Positions 16,740 through 25,242 of a DNA stretch of 64,000 bases are shown here, piece by piece. Each line of letters starts with the position of its first letter. Within the stretch, counting starts at the first letter, position 1. The stretch is from the NCBI GenBank assembly GCA_020635875.1, contig JACJYY010000002.1:186001-250000 (forward strand), written 5' to 3'. The position numbers were made by a program, and so were the translations under genes. The notes under the pieces are model-generated. The model made no database searches. It saw only the letters and a list, made by a program, of their open reading frames with translations, and had not been told where the DNA came from. Source of the stretch: Flavobacteriales bacterium (GTDB taxonomy: Bacteria > Bacteroidota > Bacteroidia > Flavobacteriales > Flavobacteriaceae).

Positions 16740-16889
16740 CTAAAACAATCTCCATCCAAATAAATATGCATGGGTGTTTTTCTTGATACCATCTAACACT
16801 CCTGTTATTTTAATGATGCTTAACCCTCCTGACTTTTTTTTCTACTCTTGAATAGTCATTTCTTTAACTCCGAATTTTTCTAAATTCAT
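16740..16889 (-). pseudogene. Double-glycine-leader peptide precursor with an in-frame amber codon
   Basis: A 50-codon frame reads MNLEKFGVKEMTIQE, TAG, then KKKSGG and a 27-residue core that begins LSIIKITGVL and ends LFGWRLF before the final TAG. MNLEKFGVKE is a classic start for Bacteroidota GG-leader peptides. Counting back from Gly-Gly, E15 is at -8 and the amber codon (16842-16844) is at -7, where Leu or Met is conserved. TAG differs from Leu TTG by one base. As written, only a 15-residue leader fragment is made. Gene position (first in the cassette) and the intact C39 transporter downstream support the assignment. Confidence 0.65.
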
Positions 16890-16953
16890 AACTTCAAATT
16901 TTTATTAATTAAACATTTATTGATTGGTATTCATCTCGAGCTAAACACCGCCA

Positions 16954-16961
16954 CAAATCTA
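16954..16961 (-). promoter_or_regulatory. Possible -7 element of the peptide cassette
   Basis: TAGATTTG on the minus strand (16961-16954) matches TAnnTTTG, 65 bases before the precursor ATG. No TTG stands at the ideal 19-base spacing. The remainder of the 286-base gap 16890-17175 shows no other gene. Confidence 0.35.
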
Positions 16962-17175
16962 AAATTCAATTCATAATAAAAACTACCCAATTTGTACATT
17001 TATGATAACTTTAACAGGGAAATTGGCGCAAAAAATCACAACCATTTGTTTTTAAATAGATTAGACTTTTCCTGTAAAATATGACTTTAACAACCCCTTA
17101 AGACGCACGCAAAATCTTGTTAAAAGTAAAAATGAAAGCAGAGAATACAGTAGCTTTGCACCAAACAAAATCAAA

Positions 17176-17751
17176 ATGCAAGGAGTAGTAAAAAAAGACC
17201 TGACGATTAGTTTAACCAAGGTAAATTTTCTTGGTATGGCTATAATGATCCCTATATATCTGATGATGACGACCGTATTTGGCTACTTATGGGATGCTGA
17301 TATGCTATTCAAATATCCGCATGGCTTGTTTGATTACTATAAACCAATAAACGGCTATCTTGTTGCTGCGATTGTTCTAGGATCAATCGTGGTTCACGAA
17401 TTAATCCATGGGTTAACTTGGGCTTATTTGACAGGAAAAGGCATGAAAGCTATAAAATTTGGTGTAAAATGGTCAATGCTTACTCCTTATTGTCATTGCA
17501 CAGAGCCGATGCTTATTAAACACTACAAAATTGGAGGACTTATGCCAGGTGTTGTTTTAGGTGTAATCCCTTTTACAATAAGTCTTATTACAGGGGATAT
17601 AAGCACATTCTTCTTTAGTTTATTTAATACCACTGGGGCTGTAGGAGATTTTATGATGTTATATGTTATGAGAGGACAAAAGAATACCGATTACGCACAA
17701 GACAGTAGTGAGATAATTGGTTGTTATGTTTATACATCCGAAAAAGAATAA
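17176..17751 (+). CDS. DUF3267 membrane protein (putative zinc metalloprotease)
   Basis: A 191-aa protein with about four hydrophobic segments. H74-E75-L-I-H78 (VVHELIHGLTW) is a zinc-binding HExxH inside a membrane segment, as in DUF3267 proteins related to site-2-type proteases. The sequence GVKWSMLTPYCHCTEPM is also typical. The substrate is unknown. TAGCTTTG at 17151-17158 is a -7-like element 17 bases before the ATG. The 3' end of this gene lies inside the direct repeat whose other copy, at 7290, holds only the last 11 codons. Confidence 0.82.
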   Translation: MQGVVKKDLTISLTKVNFLGMAIMIPIYLMMTTVFGYLWDADMLFKYPHGLFDYYKPINGYLVAAIVLGSIVVHELIHGLTWAYLTGKGMKAIKFGVKWSMLTPYCHCTEPMLIKHYKIGGLMPGVVLGVIPFTISLITGDISTFFFSLFNTTGAVGDFMMLYVMRGQKNTDYAQDSSEIIGCYVYTSEKE

Positions 17752-17804
17752 CATCTAAACAATCGGATAGTGTTTACACTCCATTATGTCAAGTATTTTG
17801 TTTT
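17716..17804 (+). repeat. Direct repeat copy B (pairs with 7290-7378)
   Basis: Covers the last 12 codons of the DUF3267 gene and 53 bases after it. It matches copy A with five differences in 89 bases. Start-to-start distance is 10,426 bases. Because B includes a complete gene end and A only the tail, B is the more complete copy. Confidence 0.85.
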
Positions 17805-17853
17805 GTTTGCTTGTTGAGCTTCATGCAAAAAAATCAATAAATCTTACAATTAT

Positions 17854-17871
17854 TGTAACGAATTAGTTACA
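17854..17871 (+). promoter_or_regulatory. Candidate HigA operator overlapping the toxin-antitoxin promoter
   Basis: TGTAAC-GAATTA-GTTACA is a perfect 6-bp inverted repeat. Its right arm overlaps the -7-like TACATTTG (17868-17875), 5 bases before the toxin ATG. Repressor binding here would block the promoter, the usual autoregulation of such pairs. Confidence 0.6.
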
Positions 17872-17879
17872 TTTGCAAT

Positions 17880-18218
17880 ATGAGAGTAATAGATATTACA
17901 GAAGAATGTCTTGAATTTATTGATAGCCAGGATGAAAGAGTTTCGTTAAAGTTTTTTCAATTAATTGAAGTTATTAGCGAAATAAAGGTTGTAAACTCTA
18001 ACTTTTTGAAAAAACTTCAATCAACACATTTCTATGAGTTGAGAATTAAAGCTGGAAATGAATACAGAATTGTAATATTTGCTATCAATCATTTAAATTT
18101 TGCTGAATGTACAAAAGCTGTTTGTCTATATGCGTTTCAGAAAAAATCGACAAAAGATTACAACAAAGCAATAAAACAGGCTGAGAAAATTTTAGTTGAA
18201 TATTTAAAAGAACAATAA
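17880..18218 (+). CDS. RelE/HigB-type toxin (Gp49-like)
   Basis: A 112-aa protein with the compact alpha/beta pattern of RelE/ParE-superfamily toxins, including FLKKLQSTHFYELRIKAGNEYRIVIFAI. The L-R-x..x-N-x-Y-R-I segment is the core strand pair and basic site. HigB toxins cleave mRNA on the ribosome. The order toxin first, antitoxin second, with a 2-base gap, is the HigBA arrangement. A late Y-A-F-Q-K-K-S sequence fits the C-terminal loop. The leader is very short, with the promoter-operator immediately upstream. Confidence 0.82.
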   Translation: MRVIDITEECLEFIDSQDERVSLKFFQLIEVISEIKVVNSNFLKKLQSTHFYELRIKAGNEYRIVIFAINHLNFAECTKAVCLYAFQKKSTKDYNKAIKQAEKILVEYLKEQ

Positions 18219-18220
18219 TT

Positions 18221-18505
18221 ATGGGAAAATCATTAAATGCTAAGCTGTTAATCGCTGAAAGATTTGGAAAGGAAGGAACTAAAGAGCGTGAGCAATTTAG
18301 AGAAGATGCCTTTTCTTATTATTTCGGAGAAATCATTAAAAATAGAAGAAAGGAATTACATATGAGTCAAGAAAATCTTGCCGAAAAAGTGGGAAAGAAA
18401 AGACCGTATATTTCTAGAATTGAAAATGGAGAGGATATTAAATTATCAAACTTCGCTTTACTTGCAAATGCGCTGGGATTATCTATTCAATTAACAGTCG
18501 AATAG
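18221..18505 (+). CDS. HigA-type antitoxin, XRE-family HTH
   Basis: A 94-aa protein. Residues ~45-90 form a Cro/CI-type helix-turn-helix (RRKELHMSQENLAEKVGKKR, then PYISRIENGEDIKLSNFALL). The N-terminal part would neutralise the toxin and the HTH repress the operon, probably at the TGTAAC-GTTACA inverted repeat. It directly follows the toxin gene. It ends 11 bases before the converging pyrF stop. Confidence 0.85.
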   Translation: MGKSLNAKLLIAERFGKEGTKEREQFREDAFSYYFGEIIKNRRKELHMSQENLAEKVGKKRPYISRIENGEDIKLSNFALLANALGLSIQLTVE

Positions 18506-18516
18506 AAAAAGTACTC

Positions 18517-19326
18517 TCACACCAACCCCGCCATTTCTGCTTGCAACTTAGCGGCTTCTATTCTGGCTTTTTCGGCAAAGTCTTTACCTTGTGATGCATA
18601 AATAATTCCTCTTGACGAATTAATCAGCAATCCAATAGTATCGTTAAGTCCGTATTTACATACTTCTTGTAAACTTCCGCCTTGAGCGCCAACACCTGGC
18701 ACTAACAAAAAGCTATCAGGAACAATCTTTCTGATTTCAGTAAAGTATTCAGCTTTTGTAGCTCCTACGACATACATTAAATTTTGACTGTTTTCCCATG
18801 TTTTAGAAACTTCCAAAACCTCTTTGTAAAATTCTTGTCCTTCTACATTTTTGGTCTGAAAATCAAAAGCTCCTTTATTTGATGTCAAGGCCAATAGGAT
18901 GGTAAATTTATCTTTGAACGCCAAAAATGGTTCTACGGAATCTTTTCCCATATAAGGGGCAACTGTTACAGAATCAAAAGCTAAATCTTCTAAAAAAGCC
19001 TTAGCATACATCGTGGATGTGTTGCCTATATCTCCACGTTTAGCGTCTGCGATTGTAAACACTTCAGGATAATTTTCGTTCAGGTAATTGATCGTCTTTT
19101 GCAAAGAAATCCAACCTTTTACACCATAAGCTTCATAAAAAGCAGTATTTGGTTTATAGGCTACCGCCAAATCATGCGTCGCATCAATGATAGCTTTATT
19201 GAACTCAAAAATGGGATCTTCTGTATCTAAAAGATGAGGGGGAATTTTATTCAAATCCACATCTAACCCCACACACAAGAATGATTTTTTTCGCCTAATT
19301 TCGTCTACTAACTTTTGAATATCCAT
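18517..19326 (-). CDS. pyrF: Orotidine 5'-phosphate decarboxylase, type 2
   Basis: A 269-aa TIM-barrel enzyme that makes UMP from OMP. It has the long form typical of the type 2 group: FLCVGLDVDLNKIP at the N-terminus, KPNTAFYEAYG, and the catalytic D-A-K-R-G-D-I-G-N-T block at about 98-107. LLVPGVGAQGG and SSRGIIYAS form the phosphate site. It lies 3 bases after prfA in the same direction, a common flavobacterial pair. Confidence 0.96.
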   Translation of the reverse strand: MDIQKLVDEIRRKKSFLCVGLDVDLNKIPPHLLDTEDPIFEFNKAIIDATHDLAVAYKPNTAFYEAYGVKGWISLQKTINYLNENYPEVFTIADAKRGDIGNTSTMYAKAFLEDLAFDSVTVAPYMGKDSVEPFLAFKDKFTILLALTSNKGAFDFQTKNVEGQEFYKEVLEVSKTWENSQNLMYVVGATKAEYFTEIRKIVPDSFLLVPGVGAQGGSLQEVCKYGLNDTIGLLINSSRGIIYASQGKDFAEKARIEAAKLQAEMAGLV

Positions 19327-19329
19327 AGT

Positions 19330-20403
19330 TTAGAAAACCTCTGTTTCTTTTAATTTTTCAGTATTTCTAACCAATTGTAACTCATCAATGATGCGTTGGA
19401 TATCTCCATAAATGATATTTTGCAAATCATATAAAGTCAATCCAATTCTGTGATCTGTTACTCGCCCTTGTGCATAATTATATGTTCTAATCTTAGCTGA
19501 ACGGTCTCCACTTGTAACTTGTGAAGATCGTTTAGAGGCATCCTCTTCATTCTTTTTAGCCAATTCCAATTCGTATAAACGAGAACGCAATACTTCTAAC
19601 GCTTTGTCTTTGTTCTTATGTTGGGATTTTTGGTCTTGACACTGCGCTACTAAACCCGTTGGCATATGCGTTAATCGAACCGCAGACTTAGTGGTATTAA
19701 CCGATTGCCCTCCTGGCCCTGACGAACAAAAGTAGTCAATCCTTACATCGTTCATATCAATCTGAACGTCAAACTCTTCGGCTTCTGGCAAAACCATAAC
19801 TGTAGCTGCTGAGGTGTGTACACGACCTTGCGTTTCCGTTTGCGGTACACGTTGCACACGATGCACTCCAGCCTCATACTTTAGTGTTCCGTAAACATCT
19901 TCGCCTGTTACTTCAAAAATTACCTCTTTGAATCCTCCAGAGGTTCCCTCACTCATATCCACCAAGCTGGTTTTCCAACCTTTGTTTTCGCAGTATTTAG
20001 TGTACATACGATACAAATCTCCTGCAAAAATACTCGCCTCGTCTCCTCCCGTTCCCGCACGTATCTCCATCATGACATTTTTGGCATCTTCTGGGTCTTT
20101 AGGAATCAACATGAACTTAATTTCCTCTTCTAATTCAGGTAAACGTTCTTTGGCTTCATCCAATTGTAACTTGGCCATCTCCACCATTTCTTCATCGCTG
20201 CCTTCAGCAATAATTTCATTAGCCTCTGAGATATTGTTAGTCAATTCAACGTACTCATCGCGCTTTTCACACAAAGCTTTTAAGTCTTTGTATTCTTTAT
20301 TCAATTGAATATAACGTTTCTGATCTGAAATCACATCGGGTTGAATGATCAAATCTGATACTTCATCAAATCTTTGCTTAATTATTTGGAGACGTTCTAA
20401 CAT
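19330..20403 (-). CDS. prfA: Peptide chain release factor 1
   Basis: A 357-aa class I release factor that reads UAA/UAG and hydrolyses peptidyl-tRNA. The GGQ catalytic loop is SSGPGGQSVNTT (GGQ at 231-233). The codon-recognition P-x-T motif is in RVQRVPQTETQGRVHTSA (187-189). MLERLQIIKQRF is the standard RF1 start, so the eight further in-frame codons upstream are excluded. It is transcribed with pyrF. Because the predicted precursor amber codon is a UAG stop, this factor would terminate it. Confidence 0.97.
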   Translation of the reverse strand: MLERLQIIKQRFDEVSDLIIQPDVISDQKRYIQLNKEYKDLKALCEKRDEYVELTNNISEANEIIAEGSDEEMVEMAKLQLDEAKERLPELEEEIKFMLIPKDPEDAKNVMMEIRAGTGGDEASIFAGDLYRMYTKYCENKGWKTSLVDMSEGTSGGFKEVIFEVTGEDVYGTLKYEAGVHRVQRVPQTETQGRVHTSAATVMVLPEAEEFDVQIDMNDVRIDYFCSSGPGGQSVNTTKSAVRLTHMPTGLVAQCQDQKSQHKNKDKALEVLRSRLYELELAKKNEEDASKRSSQVTSGDRSAKIRTYNYAQGRVTDHRIGLTLYDLQNIIYGDIQRIIDELQLVRNTEKLKETEVF

Positions 20404-20485
20404 AAATCCGTTTATTTTGGTTGGCAAAATTACAAAATTTTATTTAGTAAGGTTTGGTATATTTGTGAGAATTGAAGGCGTCTCC

Positions 20486-21559
20486 ATGAAAAAAAAACAT
20501 ATCATTTTTTTATTCTTCCTGTTGATTTTTATGATGCAATGGGCTTCATCCTATCCTGAATTTATTGAAAAATGGTACAGCAATGGTATTTATCCATTCA
20601 TCTCACAATTGTCGAGAACGATTTTAGGTTGGATTCCTTTTTCTGTGGGTGATATAATCTATTTGAGTTTGGGGATTTTTATGGTGTACAATTTGTACTA
20701 TTGGATTAAACATTACCGTCGATTAAAACGCCAACAACTCTATAATGCATTCCTTTTTTTGGGGACTATTTACCTATTATTTTACAGTTTATGGGGATTC
20801 AATTACGCTCGTATTTCGGTGAGTCAAAAATTAACAATCAACCACCAATATACCCCCGAAGAACTCATCTCGTTTACGCGTAAACTCATCGACAAAACTA
20901 ACACGATTCATCTCCAAATCACACAGGACAAAGACCTAAAGGTAACCGTCCCTTTTGATCAAAATACTGTCTTTAACACCACCCATAACGGCTACCAAAC
21001 CTTAAGTAAACAATTTGACTTTTTGACTTTTGAACAACCTAGCATCAAAACTTCATTATTAAGTTTACCCTTAACCTATATGGGTTTTAGTGGTTACCTC
21101 AACCCTTTTACTAACGAAGCACAGGTAAACAGTATGATTCCGATGTATAATTTTCCGACAACTTCTTGTCACGAAATGGCGCATCAAATCGGTATAGGTT
21201 CAGAAAGTGAATGTAACCTGATCGGTCATTTGGCTTCTGTCAAAAACAATAATATCTATTTTCAATATTCAGGTTATACTTATGGTCTGCGTTATTGTTT
21301 GTCCGATGTATATGATTTGGATCCTCAAAAATTTGAAGAATTACTTGCAGAATTGAATCCTGGGATATGGGAAAACTTTGAAGAAACCCACCATTTTCAA
21401 ACGGCTTACGAATCACCTATAGAAACGGTTTCCAAATTAATTTATGGAAATTATCTTAAGGTTAACAAACAAAAAGACGGCATGAAAACTTACAATAATT
21501 TTGTAGGTTTGATGATTAACTATTACCAACGCTATGACCAATCGTCGCAACTTTTTTAA
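20486..21559 (+). CDS. DUF3810 membrane protein (putative metallopeptidase)
   Basis: A 357-aa protein with N-terminal hydrophobic segments at about 5-20, 50-75 and 88-105, then a soluble domain. H229-E230-M-A-H233 (TTSCHEMAHQIG) followed by ESECN is a gluzincin-like HExxH plus downstream acidic ligand, the DUF3810 signature. Function is unknown; peptidase activity is an inference from the motif. TATATTTG at 20458-20465 is a likely -7 element, which excludes the longer upstream frame over prfA. Its end overlaps the phosphatase gene by 26 bases. Confidence 0.85.
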   Translation: MKKKHIIFLFFLLIFMMQWASSYPEFIEKWYSNGIYPFISQLSRTILGWIPFSVGDIIYLSLGIFMVYNLYYWIKHYRRLKRQQLYNAFLFLGTIYLLFYSLWGFNYARISVSQKLTINHQYTPEELISFTRKLIDKTNTIHLQITQDKDLKVTVPFDQNTVFNTTHNGYQTLSKQFDFLTFEQPSIKTSLLSLPLTYMGFSGYLNPFTNEAQVNSMIPMYNFPTTSCHEMAHQIGIGSESECNLIGHLASVKNNNIYFQYSGYTYGLRYCLSDVYDLDPQKFEELLAELNPGIWENFEETHHFQTAYESPIETVSKLIYGNYLKVNKQKDGMKTYNNFVGLMINYYQRYDQSSQLF

Positions 21560-22949
21560 GAATACTGGACTCTTGACTCTTGGGGGTCTTTTAATCAACC
21601 CATTCGAATACCTACAAGCTTCTGAAATAGCTCAAAGTTTCAAAAATAAAAAAGCCAAAAACATCATTTTTATGGTTAGCGACGGTATGAGTCAAGGTAC
21701 ACTTACCATGGCAAATGTGTTCTCCGAAAGGAAATACGGTCGTAATAGTCACTGGATACAACTTTACAAAGATCAAAAAGCAGTCAGAGGACTAATGGAT
21801 ACCGCATCTGCCAATTCTATTGTCACTGACTCTGCTGCTGGAGGTTCTTCCTGGGGAGGCGGTTTTAGGGTAAATAACGGTTCTTTAAACATTTCGCCCA
21901 CAGGAGAAAACAACCTTCCTGTTTTGCAAAAATTCAAACAAAAAGGCAAAAAAGTAGGCTGTGTAACTACAGTACCTATCACTCACGCCACTCCCGCTAG
22001 CTTCTGTGTCAATCAAAACAGCCGAAGTTCACAAGAAGAAATTGCCGAAGATTACCTACAACTTCGATTTGATGTAATGATGGGAGGCGGTGCTAAATAT
22101 TTTGAAGCCGATCAACGTAAAGACAAAAAAGATATGCCTTCTCTTTTTACAGAAAAGGGCTTTACAGTCGTGAGATCTAAAAAAGAAATGAATTTATCTA
22201 ACGAGTCTCGACCTGTTTTGGGTTTATTTGCCGAAGATGGCCTTCCTTTTTCGGTAGATTACAATAGCTCTTCAGAAATACAGGAGGCGACACCTACTTT
22301 GGCAGAAATGACACAAAAAGCCATCGAGCTTATGAAAAACAACAAAGAAGGATTTGCCTTGCAAGTGGAAGCAGGAAAAGTGGATTGGGCTGCTCATAGT
22401 AATGACATTGGTGGGTTGCTGTATGATCAATTGGCCTTTGATGACGCCATCAAAACAGCTATTGATTTTGCTGAAAAAGATGGAGAAACCTTAGTTATCA
22501 TCACTACAGATCACGGAAATTCCAACCCTGGATTGATTTATGGAGATGACGTAACCCAAAATTTTGACAACCTCTATAATTTTAAACACAGCAATGATTA
22601 CATTCTTCAACGTATTTCTGCCAAAACAACCGTAAATGAATGTAAAGAATTGTTTGAGTCAGCTCAAAGCCTCAAATTAAGTGATGAAGAAGTCAACGAA
22701 TTATTGGGTTACTACCAAAACGCCACTAAAGAGTTTGGGGTATACAATTACAAAAAAATGCCTTTTGAATTATTGGCTCAACTTCAAAAAGCGCATACTT
22801 CTGTAGGATGGATCAGTATGACACACTCTGGCGATCATGTGGAAGTAGCAGCCTATGGACCTGGCAGTCATTTGCTTAAACCTTTTACTAGAAATACAGA
22901 TTTACATTACTTGATGTTAGACGCTGCCGAAATAGAAAACAAGTTTTAA
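21534..22949 (+). CDS. Alkaline phosphatase (PhoA superfamily), exported
   Basis: A 471-aa enzyme releasing phosphate from monoesters outside the cytoplasm. The N-terminus NRRNFFKNTGLLTLGGLL resembles a Tat signal. The first metal ligand is in IIFMVSDGMSQG (about 44-55), the nucleophile Ser in VTDSAAGGSSWGGG (about 100). Further ligands are in VEAGKVDWAAHSND and ITTDHGNSNP, and the last His in SMTHSGDHVEVAAYGP. Translation starts within the end of the DUF3810 gene, so the two are coupled. The 3' end overlaps the converging acyl-CoA dehydrogenase gene by 4 bases. Confidence 0.92.
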   Translation: MTNRRNFFKNTGLLTLGGLLINPFEYLQASEIAQSFKNKKAKNIIFMVSDGMSQGTLTMANVFSERKYGRNSHWIQLYKDQKAVRGLMDTASANSIVTDSAAGGSSWGGGFRVNNGSLNISPTGENNLPVLQKFKQKGKKVGCVTTVPITHATPASFCVNQNSRSSQEEIAEDYLQLRFDVMMGGGAKYFEADQRKDKKDMPSLFTEKGFTVVRSKKEMNLSNESRPVLGLFAEDGLPFSVDYNSSSEIQEATPTLAEMTQKAIELMKNNKEGFALQVEAGKVDWAAHSNDIGGLLYDQLAFDDAIKTAIDFAEKDGETLVIITTDHGNSNPGLIYGDDVTQNFDNLYNFKHSNDYILQRISAKTTVNECKELFESAQSLKLSDEEVNELLGYYQNATKEFGVYNYKKMPFELLAQLQKAHTSVGWISMTHSGDHVEVAAYGPGSHLLKPFTRNTDLHYLMLDAAEIENKF

Positions 22950-24103
22950 CTCCGCTCTTCTCTTCCTCCTATCACTCCTCGTGATATGACAATTTTTTGA
23001 ATCTCTGAAGTTCCTTCATAGATCTGAGTGATTTTGGCATCACGCATCATGCGTTCCACATGATATTCTTTGACATAACCATTACCACCTAAAATCTGTA
23101 CGGCTTCTGTGGTGACTTTCATAGCGGTTTCTGCGGCGTATAATTTTGCCTTAGCACTACTGATACTATAATCCCTACCGTTATCCTTATCCCAAGCCGC
23201 TTTCAAACAAAAATAACGAGCAGCATCTATAGCAACTACCATATCCGCTAACTTAAATGCCACCGATTGATGTTCACAAATAGGTTTACCAAAGGTTTTT
23301 CGTTCTTTGGAATAGTGTAATGCAATCTCATACGCTCCCTGAGCAATCCCCAAAGCTTGAGAAGCAATTCCAATTCGTCCTCCGGACAAGGTTTTCATAG
23401 CAAACTTAAAACCAAATCCATCCTCTCCTATTCTGTTCTCTTTGGGCACTTTCACATTATCAAATAATAAGGAATGGGTGTCTGAACTTCTGATTCCCAT
23501 TTTATTTTCTTTTGGGCCAACCGTAAAACCTTCCATTCCCTTTTCTACTATAAATACATTAATCCCTCGATGCGTTTTCTCCACATCTGTTTGAGCAATA
23601 ACCAAATAAATATCGGCTGAATTACCGTTAGTAATCCAGTTTTTGGTTCCGTTAATCAGATAATAACCTCCTTTATCTATGGCTGTGGTTTTTTGTGAAG
23701 TAGCATCACTTCCTGCCTCTGGCTCTGACAAACAAAAAGCACCTAATTTTTCTCCAGTAGCTAAGGGTATTAAATACTTTTGTTTCTGTTCTTCGGTCCC
23801 ATACTGCTCTAATCCCCAACAAACTAACGAATTATTTACCGACATGATAACCGCAGCAGAGGCATCCACTTTAGCAATTTCTTCCATGGCCAAGACGTAA
23901 GAAATAGTGTCCATCCCGCCTCCTCCATAAGCTGGCGACACCATCATCCCCATGAGTCCTAACTCTCCCATTTTTTTAATTTGACTTCTAGGAAATGTTT
24001 GATTTTCATCTCTTTCAATCACATCAGGTAAGAGTTCTTGCTGTGCAAAATCCCTAGCCGCTTCCTGAATCATTTTATGTTCCTCTGTCAAATTAAAATC
24101 CAT
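22946..24103 (-). CDS. Acyl-CoA dehydrogenase (short/medium-chain type)
   Basis: A 385-aa FAD enzyme for the first oxidation step of fatty acid or branched-chain acyl-CoA breakdown. It has the N-terminal helical domain (MDFNLTEEHKMIQEAARDFA), the middle domain AFCLSEPEAGSDA...NGTKNWITNG, and the C-terminal domain with RIGIASQALGIAQGAYE. YEGTSEIQ contains the catalytic Glu. MDFNLTEEH is the family's standard start, so the 13 additional upstream codons are excluded. Butyryl-CoA dehydrogenase-type is likely; the exact chain length cannot be read. Confidence 0.95.
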   Translation of the reverse strand: MDFNLTEEHKMIQEAARDFAQQELLPDVIERDENQTFPRSQIKKMGELGLMGMMVSPAYGGGGMDTISYVLAMEEIAKVDASAAVIMSVNNSLVCWGLEQYGTEEQKQKYLIPLATGEKLGAFCLSEPEAGSDATSQKTTAIDKGGYYLINGTKNWITNGNSADIYLVIAQTDVEKTHRGINVFIVEKGMEGFTVGPKENKMGIRSSDTHSLLFDNVKVPKENRIGEDGFGFKFAMKTLSGGRIGIASQALGIAQGAYEIALHYSKERKTFGKPICEHQSVAFKLADMVVAIDAARYFCLKAAWDKDNGRDYSISSAKAKLYAAETAMKVTTEAVQILGGNGYVKEYHVERMMRDAKITQIYEGTSEIQKIVISRGVIGGREERS

Positions 24104-24162
24104 TTGTAGAAAATTTGAATTGATTTGACTAAATTTAAACAATAAAACCCAAAAAACATAGC

Positions 24163-25242
24163 ATGAAAAACGAATACCAAATCATTGGCGTCATGTCTGG
24201 CACCTCACTGGATGGTATTGATTTGGCCTTGGTTCAATTAAAGGTATTTGAAAAAAAATGGAGCTATTCAATTATTAAAGCAACAACTATCCCTTACACC
24301 AATGATTGGGTTAACCAACTTAAAGAAGGCATCAATATGTCCTTTGCTGAATTGGAACAGTTGGACATGGACTACACAGAGTTTTTGGGACAAACCATTA
24401 ATTCCTTTATTAACCAAAACAATATCACAGCTATTGATGCTATCTGCTCACATGGTCACACTATAGTGCATCAACCCGAACACGGGATTACTTTGCAAAT
24501 AGGAAATCTACCAGAAATAGCAGACATAACTAAGCAAACTGTAGTTTGTGATTTTCGGGTACAAGATGTTGAATTAGGAGGGCAAGGCGCTCCCCTAGTC
24601 CCCATAGGAGATAAGATTTTATTTAGCGAATTCGACTACTGCCTTAACTTAGGTGGTTTTTCTAATATTTCTTTTGAAGAAAAACGTAAACGTTTGGCCT
24701 TTGATATATCACCAGTAAACACAGTGATGAATTTCTATGCCAATAAAGTCGGGCTAGCCTATGATGCCGAAGGTAAGTTGGCTCAATCGGGAAAGCTCGA
24801 TAAAACGCTTTTTAACAAATTGAACAATGTCAATCATTATTTTAAGGGTTACCCAAAATCTCTTGGATTTGAATTTGTACAAGACATTATTCTACCCATA
24901 ACCGAAAACGCATTGATTAGCCCTCAGGATATTTTGCACACGTTTGTCGAACATATTGCCTATCAAACCCTTCGGGCACTCCCAGTCAAAAAGGGCAAAA
25001 TGTTAGTTACAGGTGGTGGAGCTTACAACAATTATCTCATTCATAGAATGCGACACTATTTACCCAATATGGATATCATTATACCTGACCAACAAACGGT
25101 TGAATACAAAGAAGCCTTACTCTTTGGACTGTTAGGTGTATTGCGTTTGCGAAATGAAGACAATGTTTTGGCTAGTGTAACAGGAGCCTCAAGGAATCAT
25201 TGTTCAGGGAAGATTTATTCTCCTACTTCTTCGGAATTTTAA
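24163..25242 (+). CDS. anmK: Anhydro-N-acetylmuramic acid kinase
   Basis: A 359-aa kinase that converts 1,6-anhydro-MurNAc to MurNAc-6-phosphate during peptidoglycan recycling. It has the ASKHA-fold signatures GVMSGTSLDGIDLAL at the N-terminus, SHGHTIVHQP and GGQGAPLVPIGD. NLGGFSNIS and LVTGGGAYN lie further on. Length fits the family. The 3' end overlaps the converging fatty acid hydroxylase gene by 20 bases. It is divergent from the acyl-CoA dehydrogenase. Confidence 0.95.
   Translation: MKNEYQIIGVMSGTSLDGIDLALVQLKVFEKKWSYSIIKATTIPYTNDWVNQLKEGINMSFAELEQLDMDYTEFLGQTINSFINQNNITAIDAICSHGHTIVHQPEHGITLQIGNLPEIADITKQTVVCDFRVQDVELGGQGAPLVPIGDKILFSEFDYCLNLGGFSNISFEEKRKRLAFDISPVNTVMNFYANKVGLAYDAEGKLAQSGKLDKTLFNKLNNVNHYFKGYPKSLGFEFVQDIILPITENALISPQDILHTFVEHIAYQTLRALPVKKGKMLVTGGGAYNNYLIHRMRHYLPNMDIIIPDQQTVEYKEALLFGLLGVLRLRNEDNVLASVTGASRNHCSGKIYSPTSSEF

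Noticed and set aside
16842..16844. Amber codon as a programmed read-through or pyrrolysine site
   Set aside because: The nearby tRNA-Tyr has anticodon GTA, not CTA; prfA is present; no special downstream element is seen. Loss by mutation is simpler.
16890..17175. Second precursor peptide upstream of the amber-containing one
   Set aside because: Frames of 2-20 codons exist but none has a leader-like start or Gly-Gly.
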